Below are positions 36,352 through 46,337 of a stretch of 64,000 nucleotides of DNA, one piece after another; position 1 is the stretch's first letter, and every line of letters starts with the position of its first letter. A program made the translations under genes and the position numbers. The DNA is from Planctomycetaceae bacterium (GTDB taxonomy: Bacteria > Planctomycetota > Planctomycetia > Planctomycetales > Planctomycetaceae), in assembly GCA_020638955.1 (NCBI GenBank), contig JACKHO010000007.1, positions 393,969-457,968 of the forward strand, given 5' to 3'. The notes under the pieces were generated by a model. The model searched no databases and was not told the DNA's origin. It saw nothing but the letters and a program-made list of their open reading frames with translations.

Positions 36352-39300
36352 GTGCTGACCACAAAACTGGTTAGCTGGACTGATAATGGGTACGTGCAGA
36401 TGTTCTGGTTGTTCCGATTAAACGCATTAGTGCGGCAATTCGCATCGCTGCGAAGTACGCCAGCTCCCCGGCGAGACGAGACATTTCACGTTCCGCTCTG
36501 GCTGGAAGCAGCGGAACCGCGAATTGTGCTCGACGCGGCAGCCGCTCTCGTGGGCGGTGAACTGCTGATTACCGGAGACGCGGGTACCGTCATCGACGAT
36601 GACGTAACACTCGCCGTGTTCGATGACGGCATGGGCCACGAGTTTCTGCAAATTCTCGACCACGGTACGCCCATCGACATCGACCTCGGTATGGGAATGT
36701 CGCCGGTCACTGATTTGCCCATTTCCGACATCACCGCGGGAAGCATTCAAATCGACCTGGGAACGGGTGATGACGCCCTGCACCTTCAAATTCCTTCAGC
36801 TGCTCCATTGGGGAGCGGGCTCGACGTTATTGTGCTTGATGGCGATGGCATCGACACCGTTGACATCGAGACCTCGACCTCGATTCTCGATATCGAAGGG
36901 ACCCGTCTAAACATCGAAAGCGACCGGATCTCATTCGACGGCGCTTTCATGGAAACATTACTAGACGTCGACTTTCAGCTGACCGGCGAACTGTCGCTGC
37001 AATCTGACTTGGACCTGTCGACCGGCGGCGGCGACTTCCTGCTCCTCGGCGACATGCATTCCGCCTCCGGCAACAACGTGTTCATTGAGACATGCGGCGG
37101 ACTTCTGAGCATTGATGGAATGCTCGGTGACATAGGTCAAGAACTCGGAACAGTCAACCTCGATGCGGACGTTGGAGCACTCTCCGTCGGCGACGTCTTA
37201 GCGTCAGGCGATGTTTCGCTGACATCATTTCAAATTAATTTGCACGGCGATGTTTCAGGCAATGACTTGTTGTTTGCTGGTGACGTGCTCGCGCACGACT
37301 CCCTCGACCTCACTGCGGCTGGTGAAATCAATGCCGCAGCATCAATTTTCCGTCCCGCCGTTGATGGTCTGTATCTCAACTTTGCCGCAGCGGGCGACAT
37401 TCACCTCGGTGGATTGGAAGTCAACCTCGGCACACTGCCAGTCGCTTCATTTGGTGACGTCGACATTCTTTCCGGGAATGATTTCACTCTCGGACAATCT
37501 GAGATTTCGGGAGCCCTGACCGTTGGTGACCTCGACGGCACAACCGAGTTTCTCGGATCACTCAGCGCGGGCAGCGTGCATGTGCTGGAAGAAGCCATCC
37601 TGAATGGTGATGTCACCGCAATTGCAGAGCAGTCGTACGGTGCACTCCTCCTGAACCAGGATGTATTACTTACCGCGCAGGATGTCACCGTGAGTGGCGA
37701 GGTTGCAAGTGCCCTCGGCCTGTTTCGCTCACTTACAATCAACACCACGGGACAGGTCGAACTGAATTCCACGGCGCCCCTCGGCAGCGGTCGGGAACTC
37801 GGGGCGCTGAATATCAGCGGTTTCCAGCAACTGGAAATTCTCGGTCCAACGGCGGTACAGGGCTCGATTGATCTCAATGGCCAAATGATTCTGCTGGACG
37901 GAAACATTTCGACCGGCAGCGGCGGGAACTTGAGCATCGACAACGCCGGGCAGTTGGTTATTGGAAATGCAGCGGTGTTCACGCTCGATGGCGCACTGGA
38001 TCAAATCGGATCGGGCGCCGTGTCGCTGGGCGGGGACATTGCCACGAACGACGCGACGATTGACTTCAACGGACCGGTCACGCTGACGGACGACGTATCG
38101 CTGGAAACAGGAGCGACGGGCGCGAGCATCACATTTCACAACACTATGGACGACGTCGCAGCCCAAGCTCATTCGCTGGGACTGAATGCCGGGACCGCCG
38201 GCGACATTACGTTCACCATGAATGTCGGTCTGGTGCAGGAACTGGGCGTCGTCAATGTCACCCTCGCCCGGGATGTGTTCCTGCTGGGTCAGTTTCTGGC
38301 TGTCGCGTTCCATCAACTCGACGGAACCGGAACCACGCACGTCGACGGGGCACTGGTGACGTCGGGTTCGTCGAGCGTAATTATCGCCACAAACGACATC
38401 GAAGTCACTGGTCGCGTAGAATCGCAGTCGACCGGAAGTATCTTGTTGCTGGCAGCAAATGACGTCACGCTCACCGGTTCAGCGGAAGTCGTATCAGACG
38501 CCGGCGACATTCAACTGATCGCCGATAGCGACATGGTGTGTGATGGCACCAGTGGTGCAGTAACGATGGCCGACGGTGCCTTTGTAATGAGTCAAACCGG
38601 TTCCATTGAAGTCCGTGCTGATGAAACCATTCTGGTCAGTTCCCTGTCGACAGGACATGCTGGCGGTCCGGCAATCTCAGTCACATCCAAAAACGGACAA
38701 GTTCTGGACGCGGGCGACACTAATGTTGATTTGATTGCAAACTCCGCCGGCGCCGTCGTGGCTGTGACTTCACGATTCGGCACGGGCTCTGGAAACGCGT
38801 TGGAGACCAATGTTGACACATTCGCTGGCGTGGTAACTGATGTTGGAACTCTGCAAATCCACGACATCGGTGAAATTACCATCGCAGCAGCTCAAACAAC
38901 CGACGGCAACATTCTTATCGAAGTTGACGGAAGTCTGCTGTCGGCAAATGCTTCCATCAGTCCCGGAACAGGAACTTCCAATCTCCAAATCATTGCCGTG
39001 GGCGATATCGATTTGGGAACGCTCGGCAATGCACTGGCGACCACCGACGGAGACAACGTTGACCTTCAGGCTGGCGGAACCATTACTCTCCCTGACGCCG
39101 GTGTGAATGTTGGCAGCGGCAATTTGAGTTTGCAGGGCGACACCGACATTGTTGATCCTCTCGGACGCGACCTCGGTTTGCTCGTCGCACAGAATCTCCA
39201 ACTGCAAACCGCGGCTACCGGTGGCAACCTCACGCTGCAGACGCACGTGGATGCCCTGACCATCGACCTGACGACCGCAACCAGCGGAACGGGCGTGTCC

Positions 39301-42300
39301 ATCGTCGAACAAGATGCCGTTCAAATTCAAAGTATTGCCACCAACAACGGCAACATCAGCGTGACCGCAGCTGACGGTTCCGCCGGTGATTTGACGGTTC
39401 ATTCGATTGACGCGGGCACGGCGGATGTGTCGCTCACCATCAGTAACAATCCCGGTGCGATTGTTGATGGCAGCGAAACTGTAGTCGACATCGTCGCAGG
39501 CACTTTAACGCTTGTGAGCCACGACGGAATTGGCAACGGCAACCCGCTGGAACTGCAGGTGAATCAACTCAACGCTGAGAACTTGGTGTCAGGAAACGTC
39601 GACCTTCACAACACTGGCGATTTGCAGGTCGAAAGGGCAATTCAATCGGGAGCGGGAGATCTGAACGTCATTGTCGACGGCACGCTGACAATTCTCCCGG
39701 CGATGACAATGGTCCCGAACGTCTCCGTGACCTCAGGCAATTTACACCTGCAGACCACCGGCGTCGCGCACGATATCCAGGTCGATGGACATGTAGCCTC
39801 CACCTCAGGGAACATTCAAATCGAATCTGCGAACGACCTGGCAGTTTCCATCACAGGAACTATTGCCTCAGGTGCCAATCTGACTCTCAGTTCGGCTGCG
39901 AATACGACCATCAGCGGCATGGCCAGCAGCTCTGGCGGCAATGTCCTCATCGACGCGTCTGCAACACTGCAAGTCACCGGTACGGGCAGTGTCATGACCG
40001 ACACCGGGCTGCTGACCCTGACAACGACAACGGGTGATTTGCAAATCGACGGCACCGTCAGCTCCAATACAGGCCCCATCGAAGTTGATTCAGGATCGAA
40101 CCTCCACGTTGCGGGAACCGGCAGTATCACGTCGGCTGGGTCAATTTCTCTGGTGTCCACAAGCGATTTGACCGTCGATAACGGCGGGCTCGTGCAGTCA
40201 ACCGCCGACTCCGTTGCACTCATAGCCGGTGCGGATACTTTGGTTGGCGGCGCGATCAGCAGTCTTGGTGGTGCTGTAACCGTCGACACGACCGGAATGC
40301 TGCATGTCGCTGGTACGGGAACTGTCATGACTGACGCTGGGCTGCTGCGTCTGTCGACAACGACTGGCGACATACTCATCGACGGACAGGTGTCTTCAAC
40401 AATGGGGCCAGTGGAAGTTGAGTCCGCTTCGAACCTCCAGATTTCGGGAACGGGCAGCATCACCTCTGCTGGTCCGATTTCCCTGATGTCCACAATCGAT
40501 CTGACCATTGATGTCGGCGGTCTTGTGGAATCAACAGCCAGCGCTGTTTCGCTGAGTTCGGGCGGAAACTCATCCCTCAGCGGCACGGTCAGCAGTCTGG
40601 GTGAAAACGTCCTCATCGACACTGCCGGAATGCTCCGTGTCGCGGGCACCGGAGTCGTCACGACAGACGCCGGGCTGTTGCATCTCTCAACCAGCAACGA
40701 TGACGTGCTCATTGATGGACAGGTGGCTTCGAACAGTGGTCTCATCGAAATTGACTCGGGGGCCAATCTGCACGTTACGGGGACGGGCAGTGTTGTATCA
40801 GGGGGGATGGTCACTCTTGGAGCAGCTGGAAATTCGACGATTGACGACGGCGGGCTTATCCAGTCAACCGGAAGCGGGGTAGCCCTCAGTTCGGGCGGCA
40901 GTACAACAATCAGTGGGGCGGTCGACAGTTCGGCTGGTGACGTCATTATTGACTCAGTCGGCATGCTGGATGTCACTGGTACCGGCAATGTGATGACCGA
41001 CGCTGGTCTCCTGCGACTGACGACGAAAAGCGGTGATGTTCAAATCGATGGCACCGTCAGTTCCAACACAGGAACTGTCGAGGTGAACTCTGGGGCCAAT
41101 CTTCTCGTTACAGGGACGGGCGTTATTACGTCGGCTGGCCCGTTATCCCTCATCTCCGCTGGTGATACAACCATTGACGTGGGCGGCATAGTGCAATCAA
41201 CGGCCAATGATGTCGCCCTGAATTCAGGTGGCAGCACGTCCGTTAGCGGTAGCGTCAGCAGTACCGGTGGGGGTGTCACAGTATCGAGCGCCGACATGCT
41301 GCATGTGACTGGTACAGGCACCGTCATGACGGACGCAGGGTTGTTACAGCTCGCGACAACGAGTGGCGATGTGCTCATCGATGGTCAGGTATCGTCAAAC
41401 AGTGGTCCCATCGAAATTGGCTCAGGAGCGAACCTGCAGGTCACTGGAACTGGCAGTGTTACATCAGCGGGCACAATCACCGCTGTTGCGACGGGAAATC
41501 TGAATTTAGTTGTCGGCGGGCTGATTGATTCCAGCGGAGCCAGTGTTTCCTTGAGCAGCGGAAATGACGCAAGTATCGAAGGCACCGTTAGCAGCCAGGG
41601 CGGCGACGTCACTATTGACGCTGCCGGAATGCTACAGGTCGCTGGAACCGGTAACGTCACCACGGACGCAGGTCTACTGCGATTGTCGACCACGAACGGT
41701 GACGTCCAAATCGACGGCACGGTCAGTTCGAGCACCGGTCCTGTTGAAGTTGACTCTGGAGCGCATCTGAAGATCACAGGAACGGGAAGCGTCACATCGG
41801 CTGGTCCGGTGTCGTTGATGTCCGTCAGTGACACCACCCTCGACGCCGGTTCCCTTGTGCAATCGACGGGCAATGCCGTCTTTATCAACTCAGGCGGAAG
41901 TACGTCGATTAGTGGTGATGTCGGCAGCCTGGGCGGCAACGTTGTGATTTCTGCGATAGGGGCTCTCAATGTCACCAGCACAGGAAATGTAACGACCGAC
42001 GCCAGTCTGCTGAGGCTCTCAACCACAAGCGGTGACGTACAAATCGACGGAACCGTCTCTTCGAACACGGGGCCAATTGAAGTCGACTCGGGAGCAAACC
42101 TGCAAGTTTCCGGGACGGGGAGTGTGGCAACAGCGGGCACGATTGCGGTTGGAGCAGTTGGCAATGTAACGCTGGACGTTAGCGGAGTCATTCAGTCCAC
42201 CGGAGACGCGGTCACGCTGAACTCTGGCGGAGACACGTCGATTAGCGGTGCGGTCAGCAGTCAGGGGGGTGATGTCGTCATCGACGCGGTTGGAATGCTG

Positions 42301-45198
42301 CACGTCATCGGAACCGGCATTGTCATGACCGACGCAGGCCTCTTGCGTCTTTCAACAACAAGTGGCGACATACAGATTGATGGTACCGTCAACTCGAACA
42401 TTGGCCCTATTGAACTCGACTCCGGCGCCAACCTTCAGGTGACTGGTACGGGAAGTGTAACTTCGGCTGGTCCGATTTCGTTGACTTCAACGGGTGACAC
42501 GACTGTCGATGATGGCGGCCTTTTGCAATCAACCACCGATGCAGTTGCCCTCAGCGCCGGTGGGAACACTTCGATTAGTGGGGTGGTCAGCAGTCTTGGT
42601 AGTGACGTGACCGTTAATTCGGTCGGCCTGTTGCATGTGACCGGCACCGGAGTAGTGACGACCGACGCTGGTCTCCTGGGACTTTCGACAACGAATGGTG
42701 AAGTGCAAATTGACGGGACCGTCAGTTCCAACACTGGCCCGATTGAAATTGATTCCGGGGCCAGCTTGCAAGTGACGGGAACGGGCAGCGTCACATCAGC
42801 GGGGCCAGTGACGTTGATGTCCACGACCGATCTCACACTCGACACTGGTGGAGTGGTACAGTCAACCACCGATACGGTTGCACTGAGCGCAGGTGGGAAC
42901 ACTTCGATTAGTGGCGAGGTCAGCAGCTTTGGTAGTGGTGTCACCGTTAGTTCCACCGGCATGCTGCACGTGACCGGCAACGGAGTGGTGACGACCGACG
43001 CTGGTGTCCTGGGACTGTCGACAACGAATGGTGATGTGCAAATTGACGGCACCGTCAGTTCAAGCACTGGTCCAATCGAAATTGATTCCGGCGCCGGCCT
43101 GCAGGTGACGGGAGCGGGCAACGTCACATCAGCGGGGCCAGTCTCGCTGATGTCAGCTAACAACCTCACCGTTGACGCCAACGGCGTGGTGCGGTCGACC
43201 GCTGATGATGTCACACTGAACTCTGGTGGTTCGACTTTGCTCGCAGGTGAGGTATCGAGCCCTGCGGGGACTCTCGTTGTCTCGTCGACGGGTAACCTCG
43301 AAGTCGCAGACACCGGGGTACTCACGACCGATGCCGAATTGCTCCGACTCACCACGACAACCGGAGACATGCTCATCGCAGGGCAGGTAACGTCAAACAC
43401 GGGGCCCGTAGAAGTTGAATCAGGCGGAAGCCTGCAAGTAAGTACAACGGGAGTCGTTACCACCGAGGGAACACTGCTGCTAGCAGCGGGATCCAGTTTG
43501 ACTATTGAAAATGGCGCGTCAGTTCAATCGTTTATGGATCGAGTCGATTTGGTCGCGGGCGGCGACGTCTTATTGGGCACTGTGCGGTCACCCTTGCTCA
43601 TTAGTGTCACGTCGACTGGCGGTGCCATTGAGAATGGTCAGGTGGGAAGCGGCCCGAACCTTGTTGCTCCAGAACTGGTGCTGAGGTCATCACAGGGAAT
43701 TGGTAACAACGCACCCGTTCAGACACAGACGGAATTGCTGGCACTCGCCAATTCAACAGCGGGCAAAGTTCAAATCGAAAACAGCACGCGGGCGATGAGC
43801 ACATTAACGCTTGGCGCGGTCGACGGACTTGTCGGCGTCACCAATACGGGTTCTGGCGACGGAGGAATTTCAATATCGAATGAAGGGGCAATCATCGTCG
43901 ATGAGTTTGTGTTCGACACGAACGGCGGCGGGATTGCTCTGGATGCGATTGGGGTAAATTCTGATCTTACCGTGAATGCACCGCTGGTAGCGTCCATCGA
44001 TTTGGGACTCATTCAGTTGACCGCCGGACGCAATCTCATTTTGAATGATACCGGCTTCGCCGACGATATCCTGGCCCGCGAAGTAATCGGTGAAGCGGGC
44101 AACGAAGTTCAGTTCGACGAATTCAGTGGGGTCACCGTCCGCAGTGCCACGGGAAGTGTTGTCTCGCCGGTTCCGCGACTGGAAAACTTGCTGACGCCGC
44201 AAATTGGGGCAGATGGCGTCTCCCACATTACTGCCGAATTCGGACATGCTGGAGCGAGCAACTTCTACTTCATGGTGTTGTGGGACCCAGCCTTCATCGA
44301 CCGGTTCGACGCTGCTCCTGCTTCCTTCGACGGTGCCCCCATTTTTGGATTGAACAACAGTGCCCTGCCTCCAGGGACAATGTACCAGAATCTGCCCCCA
44401 GATTTTGCGGCAGCATTGCAGGTGCTCATAGCGCGGCAACAGGAAGTTGGAACAGGAGTATCATTCGACGGATATGATCCCCTTGCACTTCAGAAACTCG
44501 GCACGGCTCCCTACCCGGGCGAGAGTGATTTTGCGGCAGCGAAGTTCTACGGAGCGAACCCCAACAAGGACGTCCCGTACGATCCCTCCGCAGACATTCC
44601 CATTACGGTTCACATTTGGGATGACGGCAACATTACGTTCATTCAACAGGGGCAGGACTTGGGTCAAGCGGAAGTCTCAGGTGAAGCTGGCGTGCCGGGA
44701 GACGGACTCCAGGGGGGCGTGTTCTTCTTCGACTTGTCGATTGAGGTTCCCCCGCTGGAAGCTCCCCGTACGGTGGTAAACGACGCCGCCATCCAGACTA
44801 CGACCGATGTCATCCAGGATTCCGGCAATGAAGAAATTCCGGTCATGATTGCCGACACCGTTTCCACTGACGAAGAAGTGCTTATCATTGAGAAGGTCGC
44901 CAAAGATGGCACCATTGCCCGGTTGCCCAACGGACAGCCCATACGCCGGGAAATTCATGGATCAGAGGTGTTTGACACCATCTCCGATTTGCCGGACCTG
45001 TACGACCGTCTCCACGAAGGGCACTGGCGGATCTACCTGAAGCCCGGCGCAGAAGCTCAGCCACAACTCATTCGAGACGTCGAACTCCGTGAGGGACGTC
45101 CGGCGGGTGGGGACATTGGCACACAAGACCGTCCACCGACCAGTGCCGCTCCAGAAGCAAACATTCCTGCGGCCGACGCCAATTCAAGTCCACAGTAG
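36352..45198 (+). CDS. Giant LEPR-XLL-type repetitive surface protein
   Basis: The 2,948-codon frame starts at GTG 36352; ATG 36400 is the better-spaced alternative. Near residues 50-62 PLWLEAAEPRIVLDAAA is the LEPR-XLL-type motif that marks very large planctomycete surface proteins. Residues ~65-1,230 are beta-rich and irregular. Residues 1,236-2,345 (40057-43386) are ten consecutive 111-residue repeats, partly degenerate copies on each side. Each unit reads like a short beta-helix turn (VSSNTGPIEVDSGANLQVTG). A unique ~330-residue end (from about 2,617; FYFMVLWDPAFIDRFDA) follows, without a recognised sorting signal. Probably an exported adhesin or surface-layer fibre. Confidence 0.85.
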   Translation: MLTTKLVSWTDNGYVQMFWLFRLNALVRQFASLRSTPAPRRDETFHVPLWLEAAEPRIVLDAAAALVGGELLITGDAGTVIDDDVTLAVFDDGMGHEFLQILDHGTPIDIDLGMGMSPVTDLPISDITAGSIQIDLGTGDDALHLQIPSAAPLGSGLDVIVLDGDGIDTVDIETSTSILDIEGTRLNIESDRISFDGAFMETLLDVDFQLTGELSLQSDLDLSTGGGDFLLLGDMHSASGNNVFIETCGGLLSIDGMLGDIGQELGTVNLDADVGALSVGDVLASGDVSLTSFQINLHGDVSGNDLLFAGDVLAHDSLDLTAAGEINAAASIFRPAVDGLYLNFAAAGDIHLGGLEVNLGTLPVASFGDVDILSGNDFTLGQSEISGALTVGDLDGTTEFLGSLSAGSVHVLEEAILNGDVTAIAEQSYGALLLNQDVLLTAQDVTVSGEVASALGLFRSLTINTTGQVELNSTAPLGSGRELGALNISGFQQLEILGPTAVQGSIDLNGQMILLDGNISTGSGGNLSIDNAGQLVIGNAAVFTLDGALDQIGSGAVSLGGDIATNDATIDFNGPVTLTDDVSLETGATGASITFHNTMDDVAAQAHSLGLNAGTAGDITFTMNVGLVQELGVVNVTLARDVFLLGQFLAVAFHQLDGTGTTHVDGALVTSGSSSVIIATNDIEVTGRVESQSTGSILLLAANDVTLTGSAEVVSDAGDIQLIADSDMVCDGTSGAVTMADGAFVMSQTGSIEVRADETILVSSLSTGHAGGPAISVTSKNGQVLDAGDTNVDLIANSAGAVVAVTSRFGTGSGNALETNVDTFAGVVTDVGTLQIHDIGEITIAAAQTTDGNILIEVDGSLLSANASISPGTGTSNLQIIAVGDIDLGTLGNALATTDGDNVDLQAGGTITLPDAGVNVGSGNLSLQGDTDIVDPLGRDLGLLVAQNLQLQTAATGGNLTLQTHVDALTIDLTTATSGTGVSIVEQDAVQIQSIATNNGNISVTAADGSAGDLTVHSIDAGTADVSLTISNNPGAIVDGSETVVDIVAGTLTLVSHDGIGNGNPLELQVNQLNAENLVSGNVDLHNTGDLQVERAIQSGAGDLNVIVDGTLTILPAMTMVPNVSVTSGNLHLQTTGVAHDIQVDGHVASTSGNIQIESANDLAVSITGTIASGANLTLSSAANTTISGMASSSGGNVLIDASATLQVTGTGSVMTDTGLLTLTTTTGDLQIDGTVSSNTGPIEVDSGSNLHVAGTGSITSAGSISLVSTSDLTVDNGGLVQSTADSVALIAGADTLVGGAISSLGGAVTVDTTGMLHVAGTGTVMTDAGLLRLSTTTGDILIDGQVSSTMGPVEVESASNLQISGTGSITSAGPISLMSTIDLTIDVGGLVESTASAVSLSSGGNSSLSGTVSSLGENVLIDTAGMLRVAGTGVVTTDAGLLHLSTSNDDVLIDGQVASNSGLIEIDSGANLHVTGTGSVVSGGMVTLGAAGNSTIDDGGLIQSTGSGVALSSGGSTTISGAVDSSAGDVIIDSVGMLDVTGTGNVMTDAGLLRLTTKSGDVQIDGTVSSNTGTVEVNSGANLLVTGTGVITSAGPLSLISAGDTTIDVGGIVQSTANDVALNSGGSTSVSGSVSSTGGGVTVSSADMLHVTGTGTVMTDAGLLQLATTSGDVLIDGQVSSNSGPIEIGSGANLQVTGTGSVTSAGTITAVATGNLNLVVGGLIDSSGASVSLSSGNDASIEGTVSSQGGDVTIDAAGMLQVAGTGNVTTDAGLLRLSTTNGDVQIDGTVSSSTGPVEVDSGAHLKITGTGSVTSAGPVSLMSVSDTTLDAGSLVQSTGNAVFINSGGSTSISGDVGSLGGNVVISAIGALNVTSTGNVTTDASLLRLSTTSGDVQIDGTVSSNTGPIEVDSGANLQVSGTGSVATAGTIAVGAVGNVTLDVSGVIQSTGDAVTLNSGGDTSISGAVSSQGGDVVIDAVGMLHVIGTGIVMTDAGLLRLSTTSGDIQIDGTVNSNIGPIELDSGANLQVTGTGSVTSAGPISLTSTGDTTVDDGGLLQSTTDAVALSAGGNTSISGVVSSLGSDVTVNSVGLLHVTGTGVVTTDAGLLGLSTTNGEVQIDGTVSSNTGPIEIDSGASLQVTGTGSVTSAGPVTLMSTTDLTLDTGGVVQSTTDTVALSAGGNTSISGEVSSFGSGVTVSSTGMLHVTGNGVVTTDAGVLGLSTTNGDVQIDGTVSSSTGPIEIDSGAGLQVTGAGNVTSAGPVSLMSANNLTVDANGVVRSTADDVTLNSGGSTLLAGEVSSPAGTLVVSSTGNLEVADTGVLTTDAELLRLTTTTGDMLIAGQVTSNTGPVEVESGGSLQVSTTGVVTTEGTLLLAAGSSLTIENGASVQSFMDRVDLVAGGDVLLGTVRSPLLISVTSTGGAIENGQVGSGPNLVAPELVLRSSQGIGNNAPVQTQTELLALANSTAGKVQIENSTRAMSTLTLGAVDGLVGVTNTGSGDGGISISNEGAIIVDEFVFDTNGGGIALDAIGVNSDLTVNAPLVASIDLGLIQLTAGRNLILNDTGFADDILAREVIGEAGNEVQFDEFSGVTVRSATGSVVSPVPRLENLLTPQIGADGVSHITAEFGHAGASNFYFMVLWDPAFIDRFDAAPASFDGAPIFGLNNSALPPGTMYQNLPPDFAAALQVLIARQQEVGTGVSFDGYDPLALQKLGTAPYPGESDFAAAKFYGANPNKDVPYDPSADIPITVHIWDDGNITFIQQGQDLGQAEVSGEAGVPGDGLQGGVFFFDLSIEVPPLEAPRTVVNDAAIQTTTDVIQDSGNEEIPVMIADTVSTDEEVLIIEKVAKDGTIARLPNGQPIRREIHGSEVFDTISDLPDLYDRLHEGHWRIYLKPGAEAQPQLIRDVELREGRPAGGDIGTQDRPPTSAAPEANIPAADANSSPQ
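40057..43386 (+). repeat. Ten consecutive 333-bp in-frame repeats
   Basis: Unit borders fall at 40057, 40390 and every 333 bp up to 43386, 10 x 333 bases in total, so every unit codes for 111 residues and no net length change has accumulated. The protein units are similar but not identical; a shared frame is V-S-S-N-T-G-P, D-S-G-A-N-L-Q, T-S-A-G-P and D-A-G-L-L-R-L. A shorter, degenerate copy precedes unit 1 and another follows unit 10. It is part of the giant surface protein and produces long open frames on the other strand. Confidence 0.9.
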
Positions 45199-45258
45199 CA
45201 CACGCAGAAATGCACATACTTCTTGCCGGAACAGTGACCAGAATGAATGCTGGTAAAG

Positions 45259-45290
45259 CGTTTCAGCGCCACAGGCTGCCTACTGAAACG
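45259..45290. terminator. Weak inverted repeat between convergent genes
   Basis: CGTTTCAG (45259-45266) and CTGAAACG (45283-45290) pair over 8 bases around a 16-base loop. They straddle the stop codon of the minus-strand gene that follows the giant gene. It may serve as a bidirectional terminator, but there is no T tract. Confidence 0.3.
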
Positions 45291-46182
45291 TCAGTACCAG
45301 TTCCTGAGATTCACGCAGCAGGCGTGAGCTGACTCGAATTGTGTCCTCGACCTGACGGTTAGCACCGGGTACGCGAATGAACACCTGCACGACGTTGTCG
45401 ATGACAGGAATGCCACGTCGGGGATTCACGGCCACCAGTTTTTCTTCCTCGCTCATGGCAAACGCCTTTTCGGGGATTTTTTGCTGATACCCGTCCGTCC
45501 CTTCAATTCGGCCACTCAAGTCGCGAAGGGGGTAAACCGTGCGGTCGGTCGGCATATTCATTTGCACGACAATGTAATAGTCCTGCCCGGGCCGAGGGGG
45601 ATCGCCCGGTTGGACTGGTTCGCGCCCAAAGGGAATCGGTAGGGTGAACACGGTAAAGTTGCCGGCCTTCACGGCATTGGTTGGTTCTTTCACGCGGAAA
45701 CCGCCGCGGACGCCGTCATCGCCCACGTTATCCCCTTCCCCTTTGACAATTCCTGGGTCCAGATAATCTGGGAATTTCGTCACGCTGGGGTCGAAATTGG
45801 TTGCAACCATTCCATTGATTTCACTTCCCGTACCGCTTTCGGGGAGTGCCACTAACTCTTCCGCATCGACTTCAGACAAAATGAGATTCGGCTGTGGCGA
45901 TTCCTCTGCGACGGTCGTAATGAATTGCGAGCCACTGGTGACGGCGTGATAAACAGGGATGGCGAAGAGAGCGAGTAAGAGCACGTGGACGGCGAATGAC
46001 AGCCCCAGGCCGGCGCCGCCGTCACCATTGAGTTCATTCCACAAAGCCCGGTACCACGGAATGTCCCGCTGCCTCAGCCACGCCAGAATGGACTGGGAAG
46101 GGACGCGCGAAACGCCCCCGGAATGGCTGGGGGTGGCATTGGTGCCCGGTGAGGCGTCATTCGTCGTTTCGACGGTCGACAT
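45280..46182 (-). CDS. Membrane-anchored protein of unknown function
   Basis: The 300-residue product has a cytoplasmic N-terminus (~55 residues, Pro/Ser-rich), one TM helix (LSFAVHVLLLALFAIPVYHA, ~60-80) and a ~215-residue acidic extracytoplasmic part with several beta-rich stretches (FTVFTLPIPFGREPVQPGDP; VIDNVVQVFIRVPGANRQVE). The TonB-like layout of one short anchor and a periplasmic tail recalls planctomycete proteins of unknown role. I do not recognise a domain. It is converged upon by the giant gene and starts 155 bp from rlmN on the same strand. Confidence 0.5.
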   Translation of the reverse strand: MSTVETTNDASPGTNATPSHSGGVSRVPSQSILAWLRQRDIPWYRALWNELNGDGGAGLGLSFAVHVLLLALFAIPVYHAVTSGSQFITTVAEESPQPNLILSEVDAEELVALPESGTGSEINGMVATNFDPSVTKFPDYLDPGIVKGEGDNVGDDGVRGGFRVKEPTNAVKAGNFTVFTLPIPFGREPVQPGDPPRPGQDYYIVVQMNMPTDRTVYPLRDLSGRIEGTDGYQQKIPEKAFAMSEEEKLVAVNPRRGIPVIDNVVQVFIRVPGANRQVEDTIRVSSRLLRESQELVLTFQ

Positions 46183-46337
46183 CTAACTCTCCAAGGCGAT
46201 GACTACGAAAAAAGCTCCCCAACCCGCTTCATCGACATTATCCACACCGATTACTGCGGAAACAATCCCATGCCGTTACAAACGGACGGGAATGCTGCGA
46301 TTCAACAACTCACACGCCTCGGGCGCGGCAGCATTGG

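Noticed and set aside
39816..40988. 390-codon open frame on the minus strand within the giant gene (similar ones at 41385-42191 and 42435-43463)
   Set aside because: They mirror the repeat units of the plus-strand gene, are Pro/Ser/Val-rich without domains, and arise from the repeated codon pattern.
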